Source: Isoperla grammatica (taxonomy: Eukaryota; Arthropoda; Insecta; Plecoptera; Perlodidae). Taken from it: a stretch of 64,000 nt of DNA. The stretch lies in contig OX246743.1 of the NCBI GenBank assembly GCA_945910005.1, forward strand, positions 38,867,461-38,931,460, written 5' to 3'. A model generated the notes under the pieces. That model had not been told where the DNA came from and did no database searches. It saw nothing but the letters and a program-made list of their open reading frames with translations. Numbering within the stretch: position 1 is the stretch's first letter; each line of letters opens with the position of its first letter. Both the position numbers and the translations under genes were made by a program. Shown in pieces: positions 11,608 to 22,550 of the stretch.

Positions 11608-11903
11608 CTAGCTTTTATAAACTATCTTATGACTAAGAACAGTATGTCGCTTCAAATTATCTTCTCTCTTCGCAGCGTACGGACAATGCTGACATTGAAA
11701 CTGTGGTTCTTTCCCACAGACGAATTCAATGTGACGTTTTAAATTTCGATTGTTTCTGAAGCCCACGTTACACGTTGAGCATCGCAGAGCCTTTTTGCAC
11801 TGGACTGACATATGATGGAAGAGGGTTTCTCTCCTGAAGCTAAGAGAGCATTGTAGACATCTGTAGAGCTTCGTCGCATTATTGTACGATACAGCGTAGG
11901 CAT
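11608..11903 (-). CDS. lola: lola alternative terminal exon T7 (3 zinc fingers)
   Basis: Exon of 98 residues, acceptor GTGTGTTTCAG ending at 11904, phase 1 (G|AT). Finger 1 CLQCSLSF...HMSVQC is CCHC with one residue fewer between the Cys pair and the His than its relatives (it has HH, so the helix may shift). Finger 2 CSTCNVGF...HIEFVC is CCHC. Then CGKEPQF and a C2H2 finger CQHCPYAAKREDNLKRHTVLSH. The very short leader (DAYAVSYNNATKLYR) is unusual among neighbours. Confidence 0.86.
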
Positions 11904-13550
11904 CTGAAACACACAATCGGCAATCAGGTATCTATTCTTGTATCTCCCCACGGTCCTCTGAATCTTCAAGAACAACAATACACAACAATTACCAATGTGA
12001 AATCAAGGTTAATAGATGAAGATCTTGTGTCCATCAATGAACCTTGATATAACATTTGACAGCTCGTGTTTGATTGTTCTACGTTATTTTTTGTAACGAT
12101 TTAGGGGGTTGTGCGAGGAACAAGAATAGATACCTGGATCATTTTTAAAATGGTCTATAGGGAATACGGACTTAGATATCTAGTCTACTGAACAATGACT
12201 CTCTGAATACAAACATATTATCATATTACATTCCAACATACAAAATGAACTGTAAACAATACACATACTAAATGGTTATAAGATCACAGTTGTAAACTAT
12301 CAAGTCAAATCCAACTAATTTACAAGTTTTTGATAATCATAAATAATCCTATAATATATACATATAATTCTACCACTTGCAAATCCATAAATCAAGCTTA
12401 ACATCTACGATAGTTGCACATGCATTAATAACTGCATACCGGAACATTTAGTATATTTTGCTAGGATTTCATACAAAACGGTTAGAAATTGATTTTTCCA
12501 TAAGAATTACAACAATGGTAGTTGTTTATGCGTAACAAATACATTCATAAACCACGTTGTTTGCAAAACGATGAAGTATCAAGCCGTGTCAGCGGGAAAT
12601 GACAAATTTGGCGCTTAGAAAGAAAATAGAAATGAAACGTCTCACATTAAAAATTACGTACCTGATGTTGCATGATGATTTGTATATATTTTTATGTGAT
12701 CGGGAGTAAAAGATAAGTTCAATTGAACACATAATATGTTGTGTATAATTAAGCGAGCGTCTCCACGAGACTCTTATGGCACTTCGTTCTGTTTTTATTT
12801 TTTATTTTTTTTGTACTAGACTCTTATGGCACTTACTTCTATTTTTGTTTTGTTTTTATGTCTGTCGATTGCGGTCGAACGGAAAGTCCGATCAACTTGA
12901 AATTTGGACCATCCACAAGCCTCGATGTGGATTGATGGTGTATAGTTTTGAGGCAAAATCGTTTGAAAAGTTACAAAGTTACACTCAATAACTGTTAGTA
13001 ACGGTGGCAGACCGCCGCGAAAACACTAGACAGAATGACAACGAAAATTCTTAGACATGCACAATGCACTGCATTCAACAATATCGGGAAGTATAATAGC
13101 TATGGAAATTAGAAAAAATTTCGAAATGCACATTCTTGAATTGTTGTTAATTGTTGTTTTTATTAGCTTTGAGATCTTTTCGCCAGAACGTTTGTAGATA
13201 TGGACGCGCTCGCTTATCAACGCGTCAAACAGAGCGTTTTCCTAGTATGAATATATAAATATTAATCAATCACATCTTGAATACATCAAGGTGTCCTTCC
13301 TAGGTTGTTCAGGATTTCAATAAATACACAGATGACAATAAACAGATTTGACCAAGTATTTAATTAACAGTTAATAACATATTTCTCTACAATTGACTAA
13401 GGAAAAATTAATCACGGTTATCCAGAAATTAACGGATAAAATTGACTGGGATTGACGGGGATTGACTTACAGAATGAGTACAAATTATTTTACTACCAAT
13501 CAACTGAAGCATCACCTTCACAAATCGAAAATGTATATCACAATAATACA
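11904..13550. other. Intron between T8 repeats and T7
   Basis: A small tandem duplication lies at about 12765-12840 (GACTCTTATGGCACTT twice). No exon or full mobile element recognised. Confidence 0.4.
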
Positions 13551-13945
13551 TTACTTTCCACACTCAAAACTGATGTGGCACTTGAGATAACGAACGCAAC
13601 CGAATGGTTTGCCACACTTGCCACGCCGCGTTACTTTCCACACTCAAAACTGATGTGGCAGTTGAGATAACGAACACAATCGAACGGCTTGCCACACCGC
13701 GTTACTTTCCACACTCAAAACTGATGTGGCAGTTGAGATACCTAACGAACACAACCGAATGGCTTGCCACACTTGCCACGCCGCGTTACTTTCCACACTC
13801 AAAACTGATGTGCCAGTTGAGATAAGGAACACAACCGAATGGCTTGCCACACTTGCCACGCCGCGTTACTTTCCACACTCAAAACTGATGTGCCAGTTGA
13901 GATAACGAACACAACCGAATGGCTTGCCACACTTGCCACACCAAG
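13551..13945 (-). repeat. Tandem copies of the last finger of T8
   Basis: Five copies of a segment starting TTACTTTCCACACTC on the plus strand, at 13551, 13631, 13702, 13786 and 13866. Spacing is 80, 71, 84 and 80 bp. The rightmost copy is the true end of T8; the other four lie after its stop. Spacing is not a multiple of three, so the copies are not in one frame. On the minus strand each still encodes parts of the last finger in some frame. Confidence 0.9.
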
Positions 13946-14155
13946 TCTGCTTCAAACAGTCCTTTTTCATGTGTTTGTTCAATACTGTGACGTAGTTGAA
14001 ACGTTTCCCGCAGGCCGGACAAAGAAGTTCTTTCCCACACTCGTGTCTCAGATGATAGGTCAAGTGAGGTTTCTTCTTGTACGATAAGTGACAGGTGGGA
14101 CACTTGAATCGTACGTATCCCTCCGTGTCTACAATGACACTTGAACCACAATCCT
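13866..14155 (-). CDS. lola: lola alternative terminal exon T8 (3 CCHC fingers)
   Basis: Exon of 96 residues, acceptor GTGTGTTCCAG ending at 14156, phase 1 (G|AG, Glu). Fingers: CPTCHLSY...HLRHEC, CPACGKRF...HMKKDC and CGKCGKPF...HISFEC, all CCHC. The protein stops two residues after the last finger (CGK). The first finger has no in-frame ATG before it, so it is seen only from the splice acceptor. Downstream of the stop the last finger is repeated four more times (13551-13865). Confidence 0.86.
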
Positions 14156-14339
14156 CTGGAACACACCAAAATATGGTTTGCTTACATGGCCTGATTAATG
14201 CCTACGAAAAACACCTAGAAAAAGGTTAACGTTGGTATAACAAATTCTTCTTTTATATTGTTAATTCGAATATGAAAATAATTATAGCTTTTTAGGTTCG
14301 ATCAGAGAAAAAAGTATACCACGGACAATGACTATCGTG

Positions 14340-14363
14340 CCCCCCCCCCCCCCCCCCCCCCCC
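14340..14363. repeat. Poly-C/G run (24 bases)
   Basis: Uninterrupted C run on the plus strand, G on the transcribed strand, in the intron upstream of T8. It could form a G-quadruplex in the transcript; it is also a site of likely length error. Confidence 0.9.
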
Positions 14364-14784
14364 TACCAATAAACATTGACATCCACAGTACATTGCAAGT
14401 ACATCCAATCGACCTGGACACTTGTATATCCAATCGCTTGATTATTTTTTTATTACAATGAACTTAACTGCTAGGTCATATCACGTCCCCTTTTTCAAAT
14501 AACCGTACAGTCGCTTCGTGCAGAATATAGCATAGCTTGATTAAAACTCACTATGTCGTGTGAAATGAAATGAAAATATTGGTGTTGATAATTGTGCAAA
14601 AATATATGTATTTAAAGAAATAAAATTGTTTAAGTGTATTTGCTTTTATTTATAAAAAATATACAAAAAACAGGAATATACATATTGTAATTATGTGTTA
14701 CAATACAGAGAGACAATCACTTGCTGAGTCTGTTTGTTCTCATTCTCATATAAGTAACACAGTTACTGTCCCAATAATAAATGA

Positions 14785-14930
14785 ATCAAAGTTCTTTCTC
14801 ACACTCAACATTTCTGTACGTGCTTAGGTGACCAATGAATGCTTTTGAGAGATGTATGTTCTTTTTATGCTGATCGCTGCTCAAAATATGTAAGCACTAA
14901 TTTGGGTTCTTTCCCACTCTGGAACATCAT
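14785..14930 (-). pseudogene. Relic lola zinc-finger exon
   Basis: Minus-strand sequence recalls a Lola finger pair but is broken. It starts with a GTTCCAG acceptor-like site and GTGGGAAAGAACCCAAA, which in the frame SGKEPK matches the CGKEPQF linker, but the frame then meets a stop. In another frame the residues HLSKAFIGHLSTYRNVEC and then EKEL follow, close to a finger tail plus linker. The Cys pairs are lost. I read it as a decayed former terminal exon; a hAT-like element sits beside it (14954-15361). Confidence 0.5.
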
Positions 14931-14953
14931 CGGACGAGTTCAAGTCAAGAGCC

Positions 14954-15361
14954 CAGGGCCGTCTTAGTATATTTGGGGGCTTGAGGCCAAAATGTGTTTG
15001 GGGGGTCCCTCGAGGGGCCCTCCAAACACATTTTACTGTCACTGTTAAAAAAACATCCAACTGAGTTTCAAAATTTTCTGAAGTTAGGTACATTTTTTTA
15101 CCATCATTGCAAGTCTGCATAACTGTAATGTGCTGTAATACTTCATAAGACCACCCCTTCCACCTGCCTCATGTACACCCAGCTTTAAGGCTTCAATCCA
15201 TTCACAGGGGCTAAGCGAGAGTACTGACCCTAACGGCATTTGCCACAAAACTTTTCAGAAACGTTCACACTTTTTAAAAAATACCATGGACATTAGGGGG
15301 CCCCTTCGGATCGGTAGCACGAGGCATTTGCCTCGTTGGCCTAATGGGTAATATTGGCCTG
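14954..15361. mobile_element. hAT-like non-autonomous element with 8-bp target duplication
   Basis: A 408-bp insert starting CAGGGCCGTCTTAG and ending TATTGGCCTG, flanked by the identical 8-mer CAAGAGCC (14946-14953 and 15362-15369). An 8-bp duplication and CAGG/CCTG termini are typical of hAT elements. It has an internal stem around 14995-15035 and another at 15330-15345. No transposase is encoded. It sits next to the relic exon. Confidence 0.85.
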
Positions 15362-15369
15362 CAAGAGCC

Positions 15370-15596
15370 AATCCGCAGAAAGTTGTTTCCCCCAATATAT
15401 CGTGTATATGTCGGTCTTTTAGGAACCCTTTAGATTGAAATAAAACCTTTGTACCACATTAACCATGACTAAACGGTGCTGCAGCACCTTTGCATAGACC
15501 TTTACATTTTTGTAGGTCTAGTATATCTAAATCCATCAAGTTCTAGATAGGTATCGGCTCTCAACGAATCGGCTCTTGAATAGAACTAAACCGTAG
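15370..15596. other. 3' region of T9
   Basis: Short intergenic stretch after the T9 stop on the minus strand; no recognisable feature. Confidence 0.4.
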
Positions 15597-15844
15597 TTAA
15601 GAGGTCTTTGAATGCTTTCTCATGAGATGTATATGGAGACTGCTTTTCTGCGTTGCACGGTAGGGACAATTTGGACACGGAAACTGGGGTTCTTTCCCAC
15701 ACTCGAATTTCATGTGGCGAGTGAGGTGGCCTTTTTGTACGTAGCTCTTCCCACACTCCGGACACTGGAACGTTGCATTCCTCTTGCTAGGCGTTGAGAA
15801 CGAGGGCCACATTTGTAAGTCACCAGGCCACGTCTCGAATCCAC
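15597..15844 (-). CDS. lola: lola alternative terminal exon T9 (2 zinc fingers)
   Basis: Exon of 82 residues, acceptor TTCTTTGCCAG ending at 15845, phase 1 (G|GT). Leader with tryptophans, then CCHC finger CPECGKSYVQKGHLTRHMKFEC, linker GKEPQFP and C2H2 finger CPNCPYRATQKSSLHIHLMRKH. This is the textbook Lola C-terminus layout. The first-finger helix VQKGHLTRH is identical in T12, T13 and T15, so these probably recognise overlapping DNA and differ in finger 2. Confidence 0.92.
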
Positions 15845-17917
15845 CTGGCAAAGAAGACACAAGTAAACAAAACATACCCCAATTAAAAGATTGACGATCT
15901 ATAATGTGTGCTTTTTTTTAAATAATTTCTTTCAACTGTCGAATAGGATAAGCAAAATAAAAATAAAGGTCAACTGATATAACAATTCGAAATTAAGTGT
16001 TCATCGGCAGAATTGCGAGTAGGGTCTTAAAAACAATTCAGAAGTGCACGACTGATTTTTCTTTTGTAAACTACTTGCTTAAGAAGGAACTACAAATCTA
16101 AATGCATTCTATATACTTCTGGATTACCGCAGCGAGGTTTAAAAATAAAGTTAAACGGACGGACAAAATAAGAAACATAGTTGATGTTGGCAACATTTTG
16201 AGTGAAAGAGATCAATTGTGTGAACAATGAAACTAGTATAATACAGGTAGAAAATTATCTTTTTATTTGAAAAGTACATCTGATAATCACTAAGTTGTTT
16301 AGCACTTAATAAAATTCAAGGTATTTCTTAGATGACATGCCTGCAAAATTGCCTCCACTCAATTAATCCAACAAATTGTTTAAGAGATAACACATTGTTG
16401 TCATATTAACTGAATGAAGAAATTTAACAAGGATATTACACAATGAGTATGAGGCTGTTATCTTGGAGACTCAAACTAACAAACAGACAGCGCTGCTAAG
16501 CAACCTCCTTATCTGCGCCATTGAGCGTTAAACAATTATACTAACAATGAACAATTGACAGCTAAACTCCTCATCATAATAGTTTATTTTCTTGCCACCA
16601 GAGAGCATATAGTCTATTTTAAGTGGTCATTGAACTCTCCACGCTAAAATGCCGATACTTGCATTGCCCTATCTTGACTCATCACTATATAAGAATGTGA
16701 AGCTATGGGTGGCATCCACCGTCATTCCTCTAAGGAAACTAATTATAATTTTTGTCCCGTTGTTGAGTCAAGTGCTATCGTGAACTTTATTGGCACCATC
16801 TCTGCATAGACATTCGAATCCGATGGAATAGTCTTAGCAAAGCATGGATATTACCACTACTGGGGCTCAAATGTAGAAAACATCTGAAAAAAAAAATAAA
16901 CCAGACATGAGAGAATGAAGAGAAGGAGAAATACTTTCAGTTTGAAAGACTCACGATTACTGCAATTGCAAAGTAATACTTTTAGGTGGTATACTTACTT
17001 CAGCGACCATGATGGACTGACCACGCTCCAATATGAGAAGTTGTTCGTTGGATTACTTCATGTAGTTATATCCAAGGTATTCCCACTCATAAGATGAATA
17101 CTGGGATTGAGAAGGTTTGCTTACTTCTTCTCAACTATCCAAAGCCACATATGCCTACATCATCATAGTGTATTGCAATGAATCTGGGATCCTAGGACCA
17201 CAGATTCATTGTAATACACTATAGAGATGGGTATTGCAAGTGGTGGCATTCGTATACCACATAGCAAGTAATGGGCAGGCGATTGGTCAATCCACAGATA
17301 ATTTATTATCACACTATGTGGATGAATAGTAAACGTCATATGATTATTTGTTTTGTCACAACATAGGAATCTTTGCCAAAGTTTCTTTTCAGAACAGAAT
17401 TGTTTACATCAGTACTGTGTCTTGGTCCATGGTGCCTGATCGATACACTGGTGGCAAAACTACCTGTTGAAACAAAAAGCAGATTTCAGAAAGATATGCT
17501 ATGACTCTAATAGACACTGGTCAGATATGTTAATAAATCGTATACTCCTACTACGCGCTTAAAATTATATTATAATCCTTAAAAATTGTCGTGAAGAAGA
17601 TAAAATGTGTCAACCAGGAGAGAATGAACCGAAAGAATCCATCTTATGAATGTTGCCATGTTTCAATCAACACTATTTTTTTAAATTACTAATTTTGATT
17701 TTTGAAATGTGTTCGCGATAGATTCTTCACAATCAAAAATGCTAATTTGTAAGATTAGATAAGATAGTACACGGAATGATATAGTTATTCTTTACCGAAA
17801 CCATTCTAAAGCACCAAAAAGAACTTTTGACTGGCAGAAATCGTGTTTGGCGAAGAGGAATTGGATCGTTAATATTATTCTTACAAAACTTACAGATGTT
17901 AGTAATGAATCAATAAA
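15845..17917. other. Intron between T10 and T9
   Basis: Contains a small hairpin MITE (17165-17222) and, at about 17035-17115, sequence resembling the 3' body of the SINE at 25750-26010. No exon seen. Confidence 0.45.
17165..17222. mobile_element. Deleted MITE, inverted ends only
   Basis: Begins ATAGTGTATTGCAATG and ends with the near-complement GTAATACACTAT, with GGATCCTAGGACCACAG between. The same ends flank the 191-bp MITE at 43217-43407, so this is a copy that lost its centre. Confidence 0.8.
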
Positions 17918-18162
17918 TCAATGATGCACCGCACTATAATCTACCTTGTGCATTCTCAGTATGTGTATGTTGATCCTGGATCTCTGGGTGGTGCGATGCG
18001 GACAATAAGGACACAAGGACTTGGGCTCTGCTTTGCACTCGTACTTGATATGTCTCGTTAGATGCGCCTTCTGAACGTAGCTCCGCCCACATTCCAGACA
18101 TTGATGTGGGCGTGTCTTCGCACTCGATGTGCCGAGCGTGGGAAAGAACATCGAACCCCAAT
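17918..18162 (-). CDS. lola: lola alternative terminal exon T10 (2 zinc fingers)
   Basis: Exon of 81 residues, acceptor TATTCTTTCAG ending at 18163, phase 1 (G|AT). CCHC finger CLECGRSYVQKAHLTRHIKYEC is one residue off the T9/T12/T13/T15 helix (KAHL for KGHL). The linker is KAEPKSL instead of GKEPQFQ, followed by C2H2 finger CPYCPHRTTQRSRINIHILRMH. The changed linker may alter spacing or phosphate contacts between fingers; that is inference. Confidence 0.9.
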
Positions 18163-19574
18163 CTGAAAGAATATACTCCAATCTAAAACTTTTCAAGGCA
18201 ACACTTCATTAAGATTAATTTCACCTCACTTATATTCTAGTTCATTCTTATATATTATGGTGATGATATATGGTCTAAACGTATAATATTTTGGCAATGC
18301 TGCTAATCGGTACTAAGAGTGGGTGATCTATGAAAATGGCATCTATGCCCAAACCGGGATTCGAATCTGAAACCTAGCAACCATGGTTTACCTGGTTGAG
18401 ACTACTACTAGACATGGGTAGGTAAGTTTTGTATAACACTAAATGAATACACATTCTAAGAAAACTGGTATTGATAATCCTTTAAATATTTTATTTCTTC
18501 TCTGGAAATTACAAACAGTTCAGTGGTGGAGGAAATAATAGACTTAAATAAACTATGCTGTGTACAACTTGGATATACCATCACAATACTACATAATATG
18601 TAAAAATGTATACAATACATATCTTAAGACAAATAAATGGCACCAATGTCCCTCCACAAATATATTTGGTTTTCTTACTAATAACCACAAACACATAAAA
18701 ATTGTGACATAGCTGGCAATAGCAATAGATAATATTCCGCACATAAATATCAACACACTCAGTACGTAATTAAAACTATGCAACATATTAGGAAAATAAA
18801 AATAGATAGCTATACAATTAGAATAAAAACAAATATATGTATATAACTACAAAATATTTAAAATGCAGGAGGCGTTGTGTCTCCTTATTATGTACAGAAT
18901 AGACAAAAAACTAAAATATTAACACAAGATTTAATATCAAATGTATATTTAGAACTCGGTGTCCCAAACAGTAACCTTCTTTGGAGAAGGGTGCGTTTTA
19001 CCGCTAGCATCCACACTGTAACTGTTTACATCTCATAATGTTTTTTAAACAACAAATTCAATCACATTCATTTCCTCCACCCATAGATAGATAAAAGTGT
19101 GCCTTTTTTCTTATAAAATGTTGTTCTTACCCACGCTCATAAACTGTCCGGGATATTAAAAATGTTTTCATGTATAATGACAAAACTTTCCCACGCCTAC
19201 TATCAATATTTTTTAAAAGAGATGGAAGGTCAACACAAAAAAATATGAATTTATTTTTATTAAAATACTAGAACGTATTTCAAGAACATCTGCTTTGTCA
19301 AAACATATATATAACCAGCTTGCGGTGAGCTCCACGCGTTTATGGTTCCGACCTGTCAGCCGTCTGACGTCATAAGGCCAGTATACTTGCAGCGCGCTAG
19401 CCGTCCAGCCGAGTGACGTCAGGAATCTACGCGTCCTGGCAAAAAGCGCTCGTGGCTCCTGAAATGTTGCTTCAACAGCGTCCGGAAGATTTCTATCACT
19501 AACTGACGAGTCACCGACCAATTTACAAAAGTCACACAATTTATCCTTCCATCTCCTTTGAACGAACCGCGAAG
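18163..19574. other. Intron between T11 and T10
   Basis: A minus-strand tRNA-like stretch at 18330-18415 (B-box-like GATTCGAATCCCGG on the minus strand) may be a SINE fragment. Minus-strand AATAAA at 19250-19255 is a candidate end for T11. No other feature. Confidence 0.45.
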
Positions 19575-19729
19575 TTACTTTCTACTCCCACACTGAAACT
19601 TCATGTGTCTTGTTAGGTTATCTTTTCTGGTGAAGCTCTTCCCGCATGCCACACACTTGATGGGGGCTCCTTTCCGTCTGGAGCGTGGATCACGCGGCGA
19701 TCCACGCGGCGAGAACTCGTAGTCACCAC
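19575..19729 (-). CDS. lola: lola alternative terminal exon T11 (single zinc finger)
   Basis: Short exon of 51 residues, acceptor ATTTATTTCACAG ending at 19730, phase 1 (G|GT). A leader rich in Arg/Pro/Ser with a basic patch (DPRSRRKGAP) precedes one CCHC finger CVACGKSFTRKDNLTRHMKFQC; the protein stops at CGSRK. The finger resembles the first fingers of T14 and T16, which carry a second finger. Either this isoform is naturally single-fingered or the second finger was lost by a stop. It has no useful ATG and is below common length cut-offs. Confidence 0.83.
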
Positions 19730-19792
19730 CTGTGAAATAAATCCAAGGCACTTAGACAAAGACCTTCATGCATTCATTGGACATCATTACCT

Positions 19793-19960
19793 CAAATGCA
19801 GTCGTTCCTCACGTGCTCCTCAACTCAGCCTTTCCTCAGACTCGCCCAACCACAAATCACAGAGCAGTCCATATGACAATGCTGCTCTGTGATTGGTGGT
19901 TGGGCGAGTTTGAGGAAAGGCTGAGTTGAGGAGAACGTGAGGAACGACTATGCATTTGTT
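19793..19960. mobile_element. MITE with ~65-bp inverted repeats
   Basis: Left arm starting CAAATGCAGTCGTTCC and right arm ending GGAACGACTATGCATTTG are near-perfect complements through about 65 bases (GCCTTTCCTCA...CAGAGCAG), with a short loop around 19880. No coding capacity. Confidence 0.8.
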
Positions 19961-20122
19961 GACCCTTAGACAATTTTGATGGTAAATGGTAACAACTTCA
20001 TGCAACACCCTGAATAGTAGACTTAATTTGTTTCCAATGTTGTAGTTCAGTATTGCATATTATATGTTACAATAATTTTAATTTCATCTTTTAAATTTTT
20101 ATTTTAAAAAGTTTTTTTTTCT

Positions 20123-20352
20123 TTACATACTCTCGTGTTTCCTCGCCATGTGGGACTTGAGGCTGCTATTCTGCGCCGAACGGAACGGACAATAAGGACA
20201 CGCGAAGCATTTCTCCTTATTACACTCGTAGGTCATGTGACGCGTGAGGTGCCCTTTTTGCACGTAGCTCTTGCCGCACTGTGGACACTCCCACATCTTG
20301 TCTAGTTGTGTTCCGTCGGCTTCCGACAGGGGGAACAACAGTTGAAGAACGC
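20123..20352 (-). CDS. lola: lola alternative terminal exon T12 (2 zinc fingers)
   Basis: Exon of 76 residues, acceptor CTTCTTCCAG ending at 20353, phase 1 (G|GC). CCHC finger CPQCGKSYVQKGHLTRHMTYEC, linker NKEKCFA, C2H2 finger CPYCPFRSAQNSSLKSHMARKH. The longer frame through poly-Leu upstream is the (TTA)n microsatellite read in frame and is not part of the exon; the acceptor and phase set the true start. The linker has an extra Cys. Confidence 0.9.
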
Positions 20353-20379
20353 CTGGAAGAAGAGGCGAAGGTGTTACGA

Positions 20380-20564
<185 letters not shown>

Positions 20565-20915
20565 TTAGTTTGGCAAAGCTTAAGGCCATGAGGCCTTTTC
20601 TTCTGCTTGACCAAACGTATTTTGTTACAATTTGTGGTAACAATAGTGTTTACAATAACTTAATAACCAGATCTTAACTAATATTATACAATATTATACT
20701 TATAAATGATCACGGTAGCACATTAAAATAAAATAAATAAGCACAAAATAGCCTGTTTTGCCAGCAACACAAACACACCTATATTTATATGTAATTATTT
20801 ATACAGATAGAGCTATGAAAAATAAGGGAAATATGAATAATAATAGGGGATGTCTTTTATTTAAAAGGGGTTGCAAACGACGGGAGGTGCTGGAACCGGA
20901 GGAGGATGTCTAAAG

Positions 20916-21058
20916 TCGATCCACAGCAACCTTGTGGAGGCTGACGTCATAGGAGAGTGAGGCTGGGCCAACCAAATGCCAGTATTTGCAAAAGCCACCC
21001 GCTGATTGGCTCCGACTCAATCATCTATGACGTCAGCATTCACAAGGTTGCTGTGGAG
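20916..21058. mobile_element. MITE-like inverted repeat
   Basis: Ends TCCACAGCAACCTTGTG and the complement CACAAGGTTGCTGTGGA, each followed by a TGACGTCAT motif, enclose about 100 bases. A partial relative (GCTGACGTCGTAGATGAGTG) lies near 45130. Confidence 0.7.
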
Positions 21059-21147
21059 CCACTGTATAGGCGCTGGCATATATAGATCAAGCGTAGGACA
21101 AAAACCTCCTTTATTCTTACATCAATACAATACATATATATATGTAT

Positions 21148-21345
21148 TTATTGTCTACCCTCTCAGTTAAAAGAACTCATTTTCAGTGGGGGTCATTTAG
21201 TAACTTGTTATGCATGTGCTTCGCTGGTTGACGGCTCCAAAGTCAAATTTATGTCAGATTCGTAAGCAAAAATCCCCACTCGAACCAGTAATCGATCCCT
21301 GGACCTTCTGCACAGGAACTAGGAATGAGCCAATAACATAAGACC
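21148..21345 (-). mobile_element. Dispersed SINE-like repeat
   Basis: Shares the block AAGAACTCATTTTCAGTGGG and following sequence with about 24346-24520 and 51658-51735. The two longer copies carry a minus-strand B-box-like segment (AGGGATCGATTACTGG; CAGGATCGATTCCTGG). Confidence 0.55.
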
Positions 21346-21786
21346 AACGGGGGATACAATGATTGTGCACTTAAAATGCATGTGAATCTAGTCTATAAAT
21401 CATTTAGTGGCATTCATAGATATTAGATGAGTAGCCATAACGAGCAGCCACATTGTATAAGAAAATATATACGAACAACTGTTAGAGTGAAGAAGGTTTT
21501 TGTCGTACGGGAATTTTAATTTTGTCTCCTTGTAGCTGATTGGACCCCAGCCACAACCTGCGCAGGTAGGTAGATACCCTTGGTGATGCGCGATAGCCAA
21601 TGTCTTCCGTTCAACCATCACCACCTCCACCACCACCATCACCGCCCTCGATTCACCGAACAACCTGTACTCTTACCTTGCAATTAATATCACGTATCAT
21701 CTTATTATAAAACTTGACTGGAGAGTATCGTCTTTTCATTTGCTCATATCGTTGTTGTTAAAAAATGCTGATTATAATTCCATTTT

Positions 21787-22323
21787 CAAACTTAAATTGA
21801 GGACTGAATCGTATTTATAAGTTAGATCAATCCAGCTATGACTGAAGATCCCTGTTTCGAGTTAATGTTGTATCCGCAATCCTAACTAAGTAATCTTGAA
21901 GAAACCTACAGTAGAGTTTCATTTACTATACTGTCTACTTGCCAATATGATACATTCTCCATACTTTGATTATCATGTAATACCATCACAAACGTTCATA
22001 ATATGATGGTATTTAAGTATTGGAAATTTGGAATTATATTATTTATAGGAATAGGAAGGAAAAAGAAATATAATATATGTCAATAATAATTTATTATAAA
22101 AATAAAAAGTTGAAATACTGGTAAAGTAGTGATACAATAAGTTCAGTGTGTTGAGTTTGTCTCATAATCTCAACGCCAAATATACGCAATAACACAGATA
22201 TCCCCAAACACTGTACTGTCCAGAAAACCAATAAAAAATATATATTAGCTTCATTCGAAAATGTAATATTATAGTATAATAGGTCCACAAACAGGTCACA
22301 AATTATATTGACCAGCTCACAAA
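21787..22323 (-). repeat. Duplicated 3' flank of T13, copy 1
   Basis: About 540 bases immediately after the T13 stop, matching 28459-28975 along its length with many substitutions. It includes the shared minus-strand AATAAA at 22090-22095, so it is probably T13's 3' untranslated region. Confidence 0.85.
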
Positions 22324-22550
22324 TTAATGTAAGTGCATGATATGTTTCATCAGGTTGTTTTTCCTCTTCGAGCGGTGCGGACAGTGAGGACACTGAAACT
22401 GAGGTTCTTTCCCACACTCGTAGTTTAAGTGTCTCGTGAGGTGGCCTTTCTGCACATAACTCTTGCCACACGTCTGGCAATGGAACTCCTTAATCCTTCC
22501 GATACCCGTGTTAATCCTGCTTATCCAGGGTGGCCACAGATCTATCGTGC
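22324..22550 (-). CDS. lola: lola alternative terminal exon T13 (2 zinc fingers)
   Basis: Exon of 75 residues, acceptor CTCCTTCCAG ending at 22551, phase 1 (G|GC). CCHC finger CQTCGKSYVQKGHLTRHLNYEC, linker GKEPQFQ, C2H2 finger CPHCPHRSKRKNNLMKHIMHLH. Its finger 1 is of the T9/T12/T15 class but finger 2 is of the T14/T16 class (CPHCPHRSK), so it looks like a hybrid. Frame upstream of 22550 is intron. Its 3' flank was duplicated to 28459-28975. Confidence 0.92.

Noticed and set aside
13452..13859. Several short frames over the T8 repeat array
   Set aside because: Arise from tandem copies of the T8 end in shifted frames; no acceptor leads into them.
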